From: Candidatus Aminicenantota bacterium
GTDB lineage: Bacteria > Acidobacteriota > Aminicenantia > S016-38
Assembly (NCBI GenBank): GCA_027062035.1
Contig: JAMOUL010000294.1
Span: forward strand, 1-26,922
DNA length: 26,922 nucleotides
Direction: 5' to 3'
In this document: in pieces, positions 1-7,091 of the stretch
Layout: each line of letters opens with the position of its first letter
How positions within the stretch are numbered: the stretch's first letter is position 1
The notes under the pieces: model-generated
Told to the model about the DNA's origin: nothing
The model's input: the letters and a program-made list of their open reading frames with translations, nothing else
Databases searched by the model: none
Translations under genes and position numbers: made by a program

Positions 1-258
1 GGTGCTGGAAAGTTCTATGCTGGCCGATGGAAGGACGGTCTCTATTCCATGCTTGTTATTGGACTTTCAGGATGGCAGGCTTATAGCGGATTTAAAAGCG
101 GAGCAAAAACAAAGGGATACATTTTTACAGGCCTTACAGCGTTTTTCTACGCAGGGAACGTTTACGGCTCTGCGGTGGCAGCAAAAATTTACAATCTCCA
201 GATGGACAGCCGCATTCAGGGTGAAATAAGAATCTCCATACCGGTACTTCTCAGATGA
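1..258 (+). CDS. C-terminal end of a PGxGxxYxG-type small membrane protein (partial)
   Basis: The reading frame is open from the first base to the TGA at 256-258, so only the last 85 residues are seen and the start lies outside the window. The visible part opens with GAGKFYAGRWKDG, followed by two hydrophobic stretches (about residues 17-33 and 40-57) and a polar tail. The motif matches the (P)GAGQ-x-YAG signature of small membrane proteins of the TM2/DUF5683-like kind, whose function is not known. The downstream gene carries the same motif and its ATG overlaps this stop (ATGA), so the two are translationally coupled and probably work together. A different frame starting at base 2 is also open for 75 codons, but lacks the motif and the coupling. 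Family call is by motif only. Confidence 0.7.
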   Translation, partial: GAGKFYAGRWKDGLYSMLVIGLSGWQAYSGFKSGAKTKGYIFTGLTAFFYAGNVYGSAVAAKIYNLQMDSRIQGEIRISIPVLLR

Positions 259-1082
259 AAAGGGTATATTTCGTTTTATTCTTTACATTTCTTCTTTTCC
301 CGGATGCTCTTCTGAAGTATGCGAATGTCCTTTACTCAAAGGGTCTTTGTTATGAATCTGTAACTGAATATAAAAGGTTCCTTTTCTTTAATCCGGATTA
401 TCCGGACAGGAAGGAGATATTGTACAGAATCGGCTTATGTCTGAGAGAGGAGGGAGAACTCGACCAGGCTCTTCAGTATTTCAAACAGGCAATGGCAGAA
501 GGACATGATAAGGCCTTCATAGGTGCTGCCACTGTCCTGATTGCCCGGAGGGATTATGAGAGCGCTTCGGTCCTTCTTTCATATGTTTCGAGGTTTCGGA
601 AATATAGAAGAGAGGCACAGTTCTATCTGGGAATTAGCGAACTCATGCAGGGGAATTACGACAGGGCCATTGAAGCATTCCGTTTTTCCTTGGGGGAAAA
701 GGGAAAAGAGCTTTATACAGGGATAGAGAAACTAAAACACAGAAAGTCACCGGAGGTGGCTTCTTTCCTGGCCAGGATGCTCCCGGGTGCAGGCCAGCTC
801 TATGCCGGTTCCTTAAAGGATTTCATCGCCGGAATTTTGACATCAGGGGTCACACTGTATTTTCTCGGGTATCATGTAGCCCATGAAAAGTTCCTGGAGG
901 CAATCCTGATATACGTTCCTCTCTTCCAGAGATATTACCTTGGGGGAGAGAAAAGGGCAGCTCAGATAATAAGGGAAAAAGAAATCCGACTGCGAAAAAA
1001 ACTTGTTCTCTTGGCCCTTTCTATATTCAGAGAAGGAGAAGATGCCCCTGTGAGGGAAGCAGAATCTATACCAGAAAAATAA
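255..1082 (+). CDS. TPR-repeat membrane protein with PGAGQLYAG motif
   Basis: The protein has 275 residues. Residues 1-16 are a hydrophobic leader (signal peptide or anchor). Residues about 20-155 are helical repeats of TPR type, recognisable from phrases such as EEGELDQALQYFKQAM (66-80) and QGNYDRAIEAFRFSL (132-146). From residue 177 comes PGAGQLYAG, then two hydrophobic segments (about 188-205 and 213-225) and a basic, charged tail. The start ATG overlaps the stop of the previous gene, which has the same GAG-x-x-YAG motif, suggesting a shared membrane complex. Proteins joining TPRs to this motif are usually annotated as hypothetical. A role in envelope assembly is only inference. It ends 77 bp before the convergent PEP carboxykinase gene; no clear terminator is visible between them. 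Confidence 0.8.
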   Translation: MKRVYFVLFFTFLLFPDALLKYANVLYSKGLCYESVTEYKRFLFFNPDYPDRKEILYRIGLCLREEGELDQALQYFKQAMAEGHDKAFIGAATVLIARRDYESASVLLSYVSRFRKYRREAQFYLGISELMQGNYDRAIEAFRFSLGEKGKELYTGIEKLKHRKSPEVASFLARMLPGAGQLYAGSLKDFIAGILTSGVTLYFLGYHVAHEKFLEAILIYVPLFQRYYLGGEKRAAQIIREKEIRLRKKLVLLALSIFREGEDAPVREAESIPEK

Positions 1083-1159
1083 TTCCTTAACCCATGGAAG
1101 ATGAACAAATTTACATATCTTCGGGTCAACGAATAAACATCCTTCGGCGTTTCAGATTT

Positions 1160-2788
1160 TCAGATATCAACAGCCTTTATTATTTCCGGGTAAAGATTTG
1201 AGAACTTCTTCATATACTCCTTTCTCTCCTCTATGAGCTGTTCTATAAGCTTTTCTGCCGTTGCTTCAGTATAATAGTTTGAAAGGTCAAAGGGATTGAG
1301 GTCGAGATCAGGAATGTTTTTAGGAATGAGGGTTTTGAACAGCGGGTGTTCTTCCCAGTCAATCGTACCCTTCATTATTGCCCTTATGGCTGCTGCGTTG
1401 TCCCTGATTCTTATTTTATAGGATTTCGTTCCCCTGTCGTTTCCCCTTTCTCCTATGGTTCCTGTATTCATAAGATATGCCTGAACCTTATCCTGGGGCA
1501 GTCCCCGATAGAGGTCATAGAAAATATTTCCCTCCTCATCTTCCGGCCCTACAATAAAGGGGTTCGTTCCTACCACCCTTACGGATTGACCTGCCTTTGT
1601 AGGGTCTCCTGCAGAAGTCTCTATGCTTTCACCAAGCATAAATGCAGCAGCTGCCTGTGCCGGGTCGAGCTTCTGTATCATGGGGAGAATATCGCTTCTT
1701 CTGGTGATAAAAAGGAAAATCAAACCATCTATTTCAGAAAGCGGTGGGAGATTTATTGAGTCGGATTTCCATTCCCCGAGATCTGACCACTGGATTATTC
1801 CTCTCCCGTTTCCGGTGAGGGTAAGGTCCTGGAAATAGACTTTTCCCTTCCAGTCTACCAGCACATTTTCAAGGAGGGCAGAAGGCTTTCTTGCCGAATC
1901 GTAAATAAGGGGCTGGGATTCCCTTTCAAGTCCATCTGTCTTTATGAAAAAGCCTATTTCTGTACCGTAAGCTGAACCGTCGGGTCTCAAAGCAACGAAA
2001 TCGTCCTGGACTATCCATACCCTTTCCCCTTCATCAGGATTCAGACCCCAGGGATGTACGGAGTGGGTAGTTTTTCCTGTGCCCGAAAGTCCAAAGAGCA
2101 GGATTGAATAGGTTCTGAGTTTTCCATTCCTGTCCCTCACCCTTGCGAGCTTTGCCCCTGCGTGAAGTCCAAGGTATCCCTTATCTACCTTGGCCCTGTA
2201 CATTGCCATCCTGAGGAAGCCCTTTTTTATTTCCCCGTAATAATCGGTTCCAAGAACAAAGGTCACATTTATTTCCGGGAAGACGATTATCTGTCTGTCC
2301 TTTTCCTGCCATTCTGGAATATATACCATGTAGAGTTCTGGACCTGGAAGGTCAGGATTGAAATCGGGCAGGGACTGCGTCCACATATAGGGAACTCTGA
2401 TTGTATCCCTTCTTGCAATGGAAAAGAGAAGATGCATATGTGGATTGAAATCAGGATTAACCCCCATATTTCTATGATGTTGAATTAAAGGGGCCTTCTT
2501 CAGGTATTCGAAGACGAGCTCCAGGGTTTTTGGAAGTTGTTCCAGAAGTTTTTTCCTTTGAGGTGTCCACTCCAGGGAGTTCATTAAATTTTCGTCCTCT
2601 GCGTATAAATAGGTCAACCTGGCACTTCGATTTCTTACCGAAGTAAAGAAAGCCAGACTTCCATCTTCAGTTACAACCCCATGTTTTATAGCTTCTTCTC
2701 TCATTTCTTCTACAGAAGGTTTCCTGACATTGGGATATCCAAAGGCTTCTCTAACCTTTTCCAATATCTCTCTCTGATCAATTTTCAT
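1160..2788 (-). CDS. pckA: Phosphoenolpyruvate carboxykinase (ATP type, divergent)
   Basis: ATP-type PEPCK interconverts oxaloacetate + ATP and PEP + CO2 + ADP in the cytosol, for gluconeogenesis or, in fermenters, CO2-fixing anaplerosis. The 542-residue length is usual. Visible signatures: YYGEIKKG (183-190, the family's YAGEMKKG metal/substrate lysine loop), LGLHAGA with H209, the P-loop GLSGTGKTT (233-241), acidic pair D262-D263, and R329 in TGNGRG. The region 356-385 follows the family's C-terminal lobe pattern ending in LDPAQA. The second acidic motif reads VQDDFVALRPDG rather than the usual GDDEHGWD, and the classical RxxYP stretch is remodelled, so this belongs to a divergent branch. 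An AAGGAGGT-type ribosome site precedes the ATG, and a good promoter lies at 2815-2843. It is divergent from the J-domain/TPR gene. Confidence 0.88.
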   Translation of the reverse strand: MKIDQREILEKVREAFGYPNVRKPSVEEMREEAIKHGVVTEDGSLAFFTSVRNRSARLTYLYAEDENLMNSLEWTPQRKKLLEQLPKTLELVFEYLKKAPLIQHHRNMGVNPDFNPHMHLLFSIARRDTIRVPYMWTQSLPDFNPDLPGPELYMVYIPEWQEKDRQIIVFPEINVTFVLGTDYYGEIKKGFLRMAMYRAKVDKGYLGLHAGAKLARVRDRNGKLRTYSILLFGLSGTGKTTHSVHPWGLNPDEGERVWIVQDDFVALRPDGSAYGTEIGFFIKTDGLERESQPLIYDSARKPSALLENVLVDWKGKVYFQDLTLTGNGRGIIQWSDLGEWKSDSINLPPLSEIDGLIFLFITRRSDILPMIQKLDPAQAAAAFMLGESIETSAGDPTKAGQSVRVVGTNPFIVGPEDEEGNIFYDLYRGLPQDKVQAYLMNTGTIGERGNDRGTKSYKIRIRDNAAAIRAIMKGTIDWEEHPLFKTLIPKNIPDLDLNPFDLSNYYTEATAEKLIEQLIEERKEYMKKFSNLYPEIIKAVDI

Positions 2789-2814
2789 TTCTACCTCCTT
2801 TTTGTAAAGAGAGA

Positions 2815-2843
2815 ATTTTAACTCTTTGCGAAATATATGTAAA
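2815..2843 (-). promoter_or_regulatory. Promoter of pckA
   Basis: Read on the minus strand, TTTACA (2843-2838), exactly 17 bp, then TAAAAT (2820-2815): five of six consensus bases in each box. Predicted start of transcription is near 2808, giving about 20 nt of leader that holds the AAGGAGG ribosome site. Confidence 0.7.
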
Positions 2844-2846
2844 TGA

Positions 2847-2880
2847 TGGAATTTTTAAAAGGGGAATTTTATACTATAAT
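2847..2880 (+). promoter_or_regulatory. Promoter of the J-domain/TPR gene, leaderless
   Basis: Overlapping -10 boxes TATACT (2870-2875) and TATAAT (2875-2880) end 11 and 6 nt before the ATG at 2887. A weak -35 (TGGAAT, 2847-2852) is 17 bp from the first box. Either box would give a mRNA with 0-5 nt before the start codon, and no ribosome-binding site is present. Confidence 0.6.
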
Positions 2881-2886
2881 TACTCC

Positions 2887-3522
2887 ATGGGCGAATATGA
2901 AAAACTTTTTGGGTTGGGAGAAAATTATACCCTTGAGGATTTAAGATCTGCATATCTTGGTAAGATAAGGAAAATCGTGGAAAGAGCAAAAGAAGCTCGC
3001 TGGCAGGGATTTTTACAACAGAGGAATATCTTTATCAAACTAACCGATGCCTTTCTTGTGCTATATAAGAAGAAGGCGGAACCCACAAAACGGACGGATG
3101 CATATGAAAGGGCGGAAACCACGTTTAAGCAGGGAAAAGTAGCCTATTATGAGGGAAACTATAGAAACGCAGCTGAGATGTTTCAGGAGGCTATAACCAT
3201 CAATCCTTACAAGCACAGTTACTATGGTTTTCTTGGTCTTGCGCTCAAGAATCTCAGGAGTTATGATGCGGCAGTGAAAGCTCTTGAGAATGCCATAAGG
3301 TTGTTTCCCATCAATAAGGATTACTGGATGTCACTGGGGGAGGTCTATCTTGAAGCAGGAAAGAAAACCAAAGCCATGGAGAGTTATGCAGCTGCTTATC
3401 TGGTGGATCCAAACGATTTAAAACCCCTTGAAAAGATGGATGAGATCGATCCAACAGCGTTCATTTTAAGGAAGAGAAAGGGATTCTCAAAGGGCCTTTT
3501 CGGATTGTTTAAAAAGAAGTAG
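2887..3522 (+). CDS. Degenerate J-domain plus TPR protein
   Basis: The protein has 211 residues and no signal peptide or membrane segment. Residues 3-60 follow the spacing of a DnaJ J-domain: EYEKLFGL, then YTLEDLRSAYLGKIRKI, then FIKLTDAFLVLY. The HPD tripeptide that stimulates Hsp70 is absent, so if this is a J-domain it should not activate DnaK. Residues about 73-175 form three TPRs (GKVAYYEGNYRNAAEMFQEA, LKNLRSYDAAVKALENAI, EAGKKTKAMESYAAAY), probably for protein contacts. The C-terminus is a basic tail (GFSKGLFGLFKKK). The ATG is chosen because a -10 box lies 6 nt upstream, as at other leaderless genes here. It converges on the cNMP/FHA gene with a hairpin between. A specific function cannot be given. 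Confidence 0.8.
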   Translation: MGEYEKLFGLGENYTLEDLRSAYLGKIRKIVERAKEARWQGFLQQRNIFIKLTDAFLVLYKKKAEPTKRTDAYERAETTFKQGKVAYYEGNYRNAAEMFQEAITINPYKHSYYGFLGLALKNLRSYDAAVKALENAIRLFPINKDYWMSLGEVYLEAGKKTKAMESYAAAYLVDPNDLKPLEKMDEIDPTAFILRKRKGFSKGLFGLFKKK

Positions 3523-3527
3523 GTCGC

Positions 3528-3553
3528 TCACCCTTTCAGGGTGAAGAGTTTTT
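3528..3553 (+). terminator. Possible terminator between convergent genes
   Basis: A 7-bp stem TCACCCT/AGGGTGA (3528-3534 with 3538-3544) with a 3-nt loop is followed by AGAG and five T at 3549-3553. It lies just past the stop of the J-domain/TPR gene and contains the stop codon of the opposite gene. The gap between stem and T-run makes it a moderate candidate. Confidence 0.45.
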
Positions 3554-4261
3554 CTGTCTGAAGGAAAGAGAGATTCTGCCAAGAGTTATTTTGTCCCCAT
3601 CCTTTAATTCATAAAGAAATCCAGTGCTGAGTCTCCTGTTGTTCAGGAATGTACCATTCAAGACACCGATTTCTTCCTTAATAAAAAATGCTCCGTCCTT
3701 GAAAATTATTCTTGCGTGTCTTCTGGATACGAATCTTTTTTTATCGTATTCGGTGAGGTCCACGTGGGGAACAAAATTACTGGAAAGGTCCTTTCTTCCG
3801 ATAAAAGTTACCTTTTTTTCTATTGGAAATCTAACATCGCTTCCTTCCAGTTCAAGCCAGGCTGAAACTCCTTTGGGAAGGGGTTCCTCTTTGTCTTTTT
3901 CCTCTTCCTTGAACTTGGCCCCAACCTTGTCCATTATTTCATACATTTTTCTCAGTCTGTAAGCCAGCTTTCTCATCATCCTTATGGAGAGGGCAGGGGA
4001 GGATTTTATAATCTCGTCAAATACACTTTCATCCACCAGGATCAGCTCACAGTCTTCCTCTGCTATTGCATCTGCTACACGGGGTTGTCCTGTAAGAAGG
4101 CCTAAATCCCCAAAAAAGTCTCCCTTCCCGAGGGTAACGATTTCCTCTCCTCTACGACTAATTTTCACCTTCCCTTTATGAATGAGATACATAAATCTTC
4201 CTTCTTCACCTTCTCTGAAAATTACCACGCCCTTTGGAACTACTATGGCTTCCTTTTCCAT
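3536..4261 (-). CDS. Cyclic-nucleotide-binding (CRP-like) plus FHA domain signalling protein
   Basis: The protein has 241 residues. Residues 8-105 form a cNMP-binding beta-roll (GVVIFREGEEGRFMYLI, then GDFFGDLGLLTGQPRVADAI). Residues 106-130 are a charged linker. Residues about 145-236 form an FHA domain, with GR (155-156), SRRH (179-182), NGT (202-204) and the closing DGDKITLGRISLSF. FHA domains bind phosphothreonine. There is no helix-turn-helix, so it is not a transcription factor. In the phosphate-binding cassette the usual GE is GD (residues 51-52) and the R-(S/T)-A triad is R61-V62-A63, so ligand binding may be altered or lost. It has an excellent promoter (TTGACA-17-TAGAAT) placing transcription start at or within about 3 nt of the ATG. 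Partners cannot be named; no protein kinase gene is in the window. Confidence 0.88.
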   Translation of the reverse strand: MEKEAIVVPKGVVIFREGEEGRFMYLIHKGKVKISRRGEEIVTLGKGDFFGDLGLLTGQPRVADAIAEEDCELILVDESVFDEIIKSSPALSIRMMRKLAYRLRKMYEIMDKVGAKFKEEEKDKEEPLPKGVSAWLELEGSDVRFPIEKKVTFIGRKDLSSNFVPHVDLTEYDKKRFVSRRHARIIFKDGAFFIKEEIGVLNGTFLNNRRLSTGFLYELKDGDKITLGRISLSFRQKNSSP

Positions 4262-4270
4262 CTTAAATTT

Positions 4271-4299
4271 ATTCTATCCCGGCAGGTCTGGGTTGTCAA
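4271..4299 (-). promoter_or_regulatory. Near-consensus promoter of the cNMP/FHA gene, leaderless
   Basis: Read on the minus strand, TTGACA (4299-4294) is a perfect -35, the spacer is 17 bp and the -10 is TAGAAT (4276-4271). Only AAATTTAAG separates the -10 from the ATG, so the leader would be 0-3 nt and no ribosome site exists. Confidence 0.75.
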
Positions 4300-4381
4300 A
4301 CTCAAGTTGAGCAGGTCTTCATGAGCTATAGACCCAGGAATTAATTTTATCAGTTTACTTTCCTGTACCTGGAGTATATGC

Positions 4382-4390
4382 TGGTATAAT
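4382..4390 (+). promoter_or_regulatory. Extended -10 promoter of the alcohol dehydrogenase operon, leaderless
   Basis: TGGTATAAT is a perfect extended -10 box with no good -35. It ends 6 nt before the ATG at 4397, so the start codon would be at +1 or nearly so. There is no Shine-Dalgarno sequence between box and ATG. Confidence 0.7.
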
Positions 4391-4396
4391 TTTTCC

Positions 4397-5527
4397 ATGA
4401 AGGACTTCAGATTTCATCTTCCAACAAAGATTTACTTTGCAAGGGGAAATTTTCAGAAGGTTGGAGAAATCCTTGGAGATAGGTGGAAAAGGATTCTCCT
4501 TGTTACAGGGAAAAAGTTTGCCAGGGAATACGGCCTGGTGGATTCCCTGAGAAAGCAGTTGAAGGGAACCTACATCATTCACTATGATGGGATAACTCCA
4601 AATCCCAAGGTGGATGAGGTGATTGAAGCTTCAGGGATAGTCAGGGAAGAAAAACTGGAGATGGTTCTTGCCCTCGGAGGTGGCTCCGTAATGGATGCCT
4701 CCAAGGTTATAGCAGCATATAGCGTTTCAGAAGGAGAACTCTGGGATTACATCTCCGGGAAAAAATCCTTTTCCGGAGCACTTCCTGTCGTTGCAATACC
4801 CACAGTGGCGGCTTCAGGTTCTGAAGCTGATCCCTATGCGGTTATAACCCATCCAGAGTTGAAGGAAAAAAGGGGAGTATTTTCCCCCTTCTTTTATCCT
4901 GAAATAGCTATATGGGATCCAAAGTTAACCTACACTTTGCCCCTTACTACCCTTGGAGATGGGGTGGTTGATATAATTTCCCACGCTCTGGAGGGGTATA
5001 TTTCAGGGGAAAAAGCGTCTCTCCAGAATGGTTTCACTGAGATAATTATCAAAGAAGTAATGGGAGCCTGGGAAAAGATAATAAGGGGAGAAGAGCCAGG
5101 AGAGACAAGGGATATTCTATGCTGGGCCTCAACTCTGGCAATATCTCAATTTCTCTCGGCAGGAAGAAATGGACATTTTGTGCTTCATGGAATAGAACAC
5201 GCCATCTCAGGGATTTATGATCATGTAAGCCATGGTGCAGGTCTTGCCGCTCTTATGGTTCCATACCTTTTTGTTGTTGGAAGAAAAAGGCCAGAACGGG
5301 TTTCTGCTTTAACCAAGGCTCTGTTCGACGTTTACCACTGGGAGACAGGGTTGAAGGAGCTCGAGGAGTGGTTTAAGGGGAACAAACTTTTCCGCACCCT
5401 TACCTCTCTCGGAGCAGATGACCTGGATGCCATTGAGGAGAAGGCATGGGAAACAAGCGGAGAAAGGCTGGCCTCCGTAGGGCTTTCGAGGGAAGAACTC
5501 AGGGAGATTTTAGAGCTTGCCAGATGA
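4397..5527 (+). CDS. Iron-containing (group III) alcohol dehydrogenase
   Basis: The protein has 376 residues, normal for the family that reduces aldehydes to alcohols with NAD(P)H in the cytosol, often in fermentation or aldehyde detoxification. Visible are the nucleotide-binding GGGSVMDASK (94-103), VAIPTVAASGSEA near 132-144, and metal ligands D192 and H196 (DIISH) and H264 and H279 (HGIEH and VSHG). The HGIEH...YDHVSHG pattern resembles the butanol-dehydrogenase/YqhD subgroup. Substrate and cofactor cannot be fixed from sequence. It opens a three-gene operon; its stop overlaps the next ATG (ATGA). The start is set by the extended -10 box 6 nt upstream and the family's usual N-terminus (FHLPTKIYF). 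Confidence 0.92.
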   Translation: MKDFRFHLPTKIYFARGNFQKVGEILGDRWKRILLVTGKKFAREYGLVDSLRKQLKGTYIIHYDGITPNPKVDEVIEASGIVREEKLEMVLALGGGSVMDASKVIAAYSVSEGELWDYISGKKSFSGALPVVAIPTVAASGSEADPYAVITHPELKEKRGVFSPFFYPEIAIWDPKLTYTLPLTTLGDGVVDIISHALEGYISGEKASLQNGFTEIIIKEVMGAWEKIIRGEEPGETRDILCWASTLAISQFLSAGRNGHFVLHGIEHAISGIYDHVSHGAGLAALMVPYLFVVGRKRPERVSALTKALFDVYHWETGLKELEEWFKGNKLFRTLTSLGADDLDAIEEKAWETSGERLASVGLSREELREILELAR

Positions 5528-6048
5528 AGGAATGGAAGAGACCACAGCTCCCGGTTCCCTACCCCCTTGTGGTGGTGGTTTCCGGAGGAGATAAGCCAAA
5601 TCCTTCCCCTTATATATTTTATGGTCAATTCAACGAGCATCCTGTGGTAATCGGAATAGGAATAAAGGAAAAACGATTCACCTATAAACTTATAAAGGAA
5701 ACAGGGGATTTTACCGTAAACTTTGTTAGCAGAGAAATGTTGAAGATGGTTGATAGGGCTGGTTTTGTTTCAGGCTGGAGACAGGAAAAATCAGGGTTAT
5801 TTTCCTGGAGAAGATCTTCAGTTATTAAGTCTTATTTTATAGACGGGGCTCCGCTTGCCATGGAAGTTAAGTTTCTGAGGGAAATTCCCTTCACAGACCA
5901 TATCCTTCTTCTGGGAGAGGTGGTGAAAATATGGGTCAGAGAGGGGGTGGATGGAAGGGCCTTTGTGCTTTCTTCTTACAGTGAGGCCGGATACTACAGG
6001 GTGGGAGATCTGCTTGAAAGATGGGGATTTTCCAGGAGGGAACCTTGA
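5524..6048 (+). CDS. Flavin-reductase-like (flavoredoxin type) FMN-binding protein
   Basis: The protein has 174 residues when started at the ATG at 5524, which overlaps the dehydrogenase stop. An in-frame ATG at 5446 exists but would add 26 residues of dehydrogenase overlap. The pattern fits the flavin reductase-like/flavoredoxin fold: PYPLVVVVSGG near residues 12-22, HPVVIGIGIKEKRFTYKLI (39-57), GDFTVNFV (61-68) and a late DHILLLGEVVKI strand. Members bind FMN and pass electrons between reduced pyridine nucleotides or ferredoxin and acceptors. Coupling to the dehydrogenase suggests a shared redox task, which is inference. The next gene begins in its last codons. Confidence 0.8.
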   Translation: MKEWKRPQLPVPYPLVVVVSGGDKPNPSPYIFYGQFNEHPVVIGIGIKEKRFTYKLIKETGDFTVNFVSREMLKMVDRAGFVSGWRQEKSGLFSWRRSSVIKSYFIDGAPLAMEVKFLREIPFTDHILLLGEVVKIWVREGVDGRAFVLSSYSEAGYYRVGDLLERWGFSRREP

Positions 6049-7091
6049 ACATTCCCCTTTCCCTTATTTTAGCGGTCCTTCTTATTCTCGTGCTTTCCGG
6101 TCTGGGAAGAAAAATTTTTAAGATGGACAGGTCCTCCTTCCCATTGGTGATAATTTTTTACATTCTGGTGGGTATAATACTTTATTTTCCTTTGAAGGAA
6201 CAGATCGATCTTATGTCTCCCTTTTTCCTTCTTTCCCTTGGTATAGTCGGATTTATTGAGGGTGCTTCCATGAACTTCTCAATGTTGCGAATAAAATCCA
6301 GTTTCACGTTACCCTTTTTAAGATTTGTGGTTCTTTTCGCCTTCTTTTACTTTTCCTTCCACTTTATCTCAGGTAATGTGATTTTTTCCCTTTCCTTTGC
6401 TACCGTTTTTACCCCTGTTTCTTTTTACGGGCTCGAAGGAGAGAAGCTCGTGCAAGCATCTTTATGGGAGGTATTATCCATACTTCCTCTGGGTGTAATC
6501 TTTTCTCTGAAAAGGGGGAATTTTCTGGAATCCTTTTTACTGCATCTGTTGTTTGGAATTGTACTGGGTCTCATTGCCTATATCTCACTGGGAATAAAGG
6601 TTAATAGAGCGGAGAGGAACGCTATAATAATAGGAATCCTCCTTCTTGGATCTGCCAGTGCCTCATATCTGCTTCTTTCTCCAATATTTGTTGGGTTTCT
6701 TGGGGGAATGACCTATGCCAATCTTCCCAGGTTTACAGCTGTGGAGAATTTTTTACCCGAGCTTCTGGTTCTGGAAAAACCTGCTTTTCTATTTATTCTC
6801 ATTTATCTGGGAATGTTTTCCACGAATCTTACACTGGCCAGCATTCTGGTAGCGCTTTCCATTCTTCTCATTAAATCGGTTCCTGCGGTTTTATGGAGGG
6901 AACCGGGCTATATATCAATTCCTCCCATTTCTGTAGCTGCTGGATTGAGCCTGTTTCTTCATTTTATGGATGTTATTCCCTCTTACGTTCTATCAGCCTT
7001 TACCCTTGCGCTGGTTTTCCTCGAAATTGCTGAATATACCGTATTGAATTACCGTAAAGAGGGTATTATAATATTAAAAAGGGGGCGATAG
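6045..7091 (+). CDS. Polytopic membrane protein, possibly cation/proton-antiporter-like
   Basis: I chose the TTG at 6045 because AGGAGGG (6034-6040) sits 4 nt upstream and it overlaps the previous stop (TTGA). An in-frame ATG at 6021 would add eight residues but has a poor ribosome site. The result is 348 residues with about ten hydrophobic segments joined by short loops, ending in a basic tail. The repeat-like layout, with broken helices around FATVFTPVSFYGLEG and LGSASASYLLLSPIFVGFLGG, recalls CPA-type sodium/proton antiporters, but no diagnostic motif is clear and this remains a guess. It is the third gene of the dehydrogenase operon. Its last 47 bp contain the ssrA promoter, and its final 11 nt overlap ssrA. 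Confidence 0.7.
   Translation: MNIPLSLILAVLLILVLSGLGRKIFKMDRSSFPLVIIFYILVGIILYFPLKEQIDLMSPFFLLSLGIVGFIEGASMNFSMLRIKSSFTLPFLRFVVLFAFFYFSFHFISGNVIFSLSFATVFTPVSFYGLEGEKLVQASLWEVLSILPLGVIFSLKRGNFLESFLLHLLFGIVLGLIAYISLGIKVNRAERNAIIIGILLLGSASASYLLLSPIFVGFLGGMTYANLPRFTAVENFLPELLVLEKPAFLFILIYLGMFSTNLTLASILVALSILLIKSVPAVLWREPGYISIPPISVAAGLSLFLHFMDVIPSYVLSAFTLALVFLEIAEYTVLNYRKEGIIILKRGR
7044..7072 (+). promoter_or_regulatory. ssrA promoter inside the preceding coding sequence
   Basis: TTGAAT (7044-7049), a 17-bp spacer and a perfect TATAAT (7067-7072). The predicted transcription start (7079-7081) coincides with the mature tmRNA 5' end. Confidence 0.75.

Noticed and set aside
1083..1159. Possible small RNA or terminator in the convergent gap
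   Set aside because: Only 77 bp with no convincing hairpin, T-run or promoter; the TCTGAAAATCTGAAA repeat near the pckA stop is short and probably chance.
1346..1759. 137-codon plus-strand frame inside pckA
   Set aside because: It is antisense to conserved PEPCK sequence and has no supporting signals.
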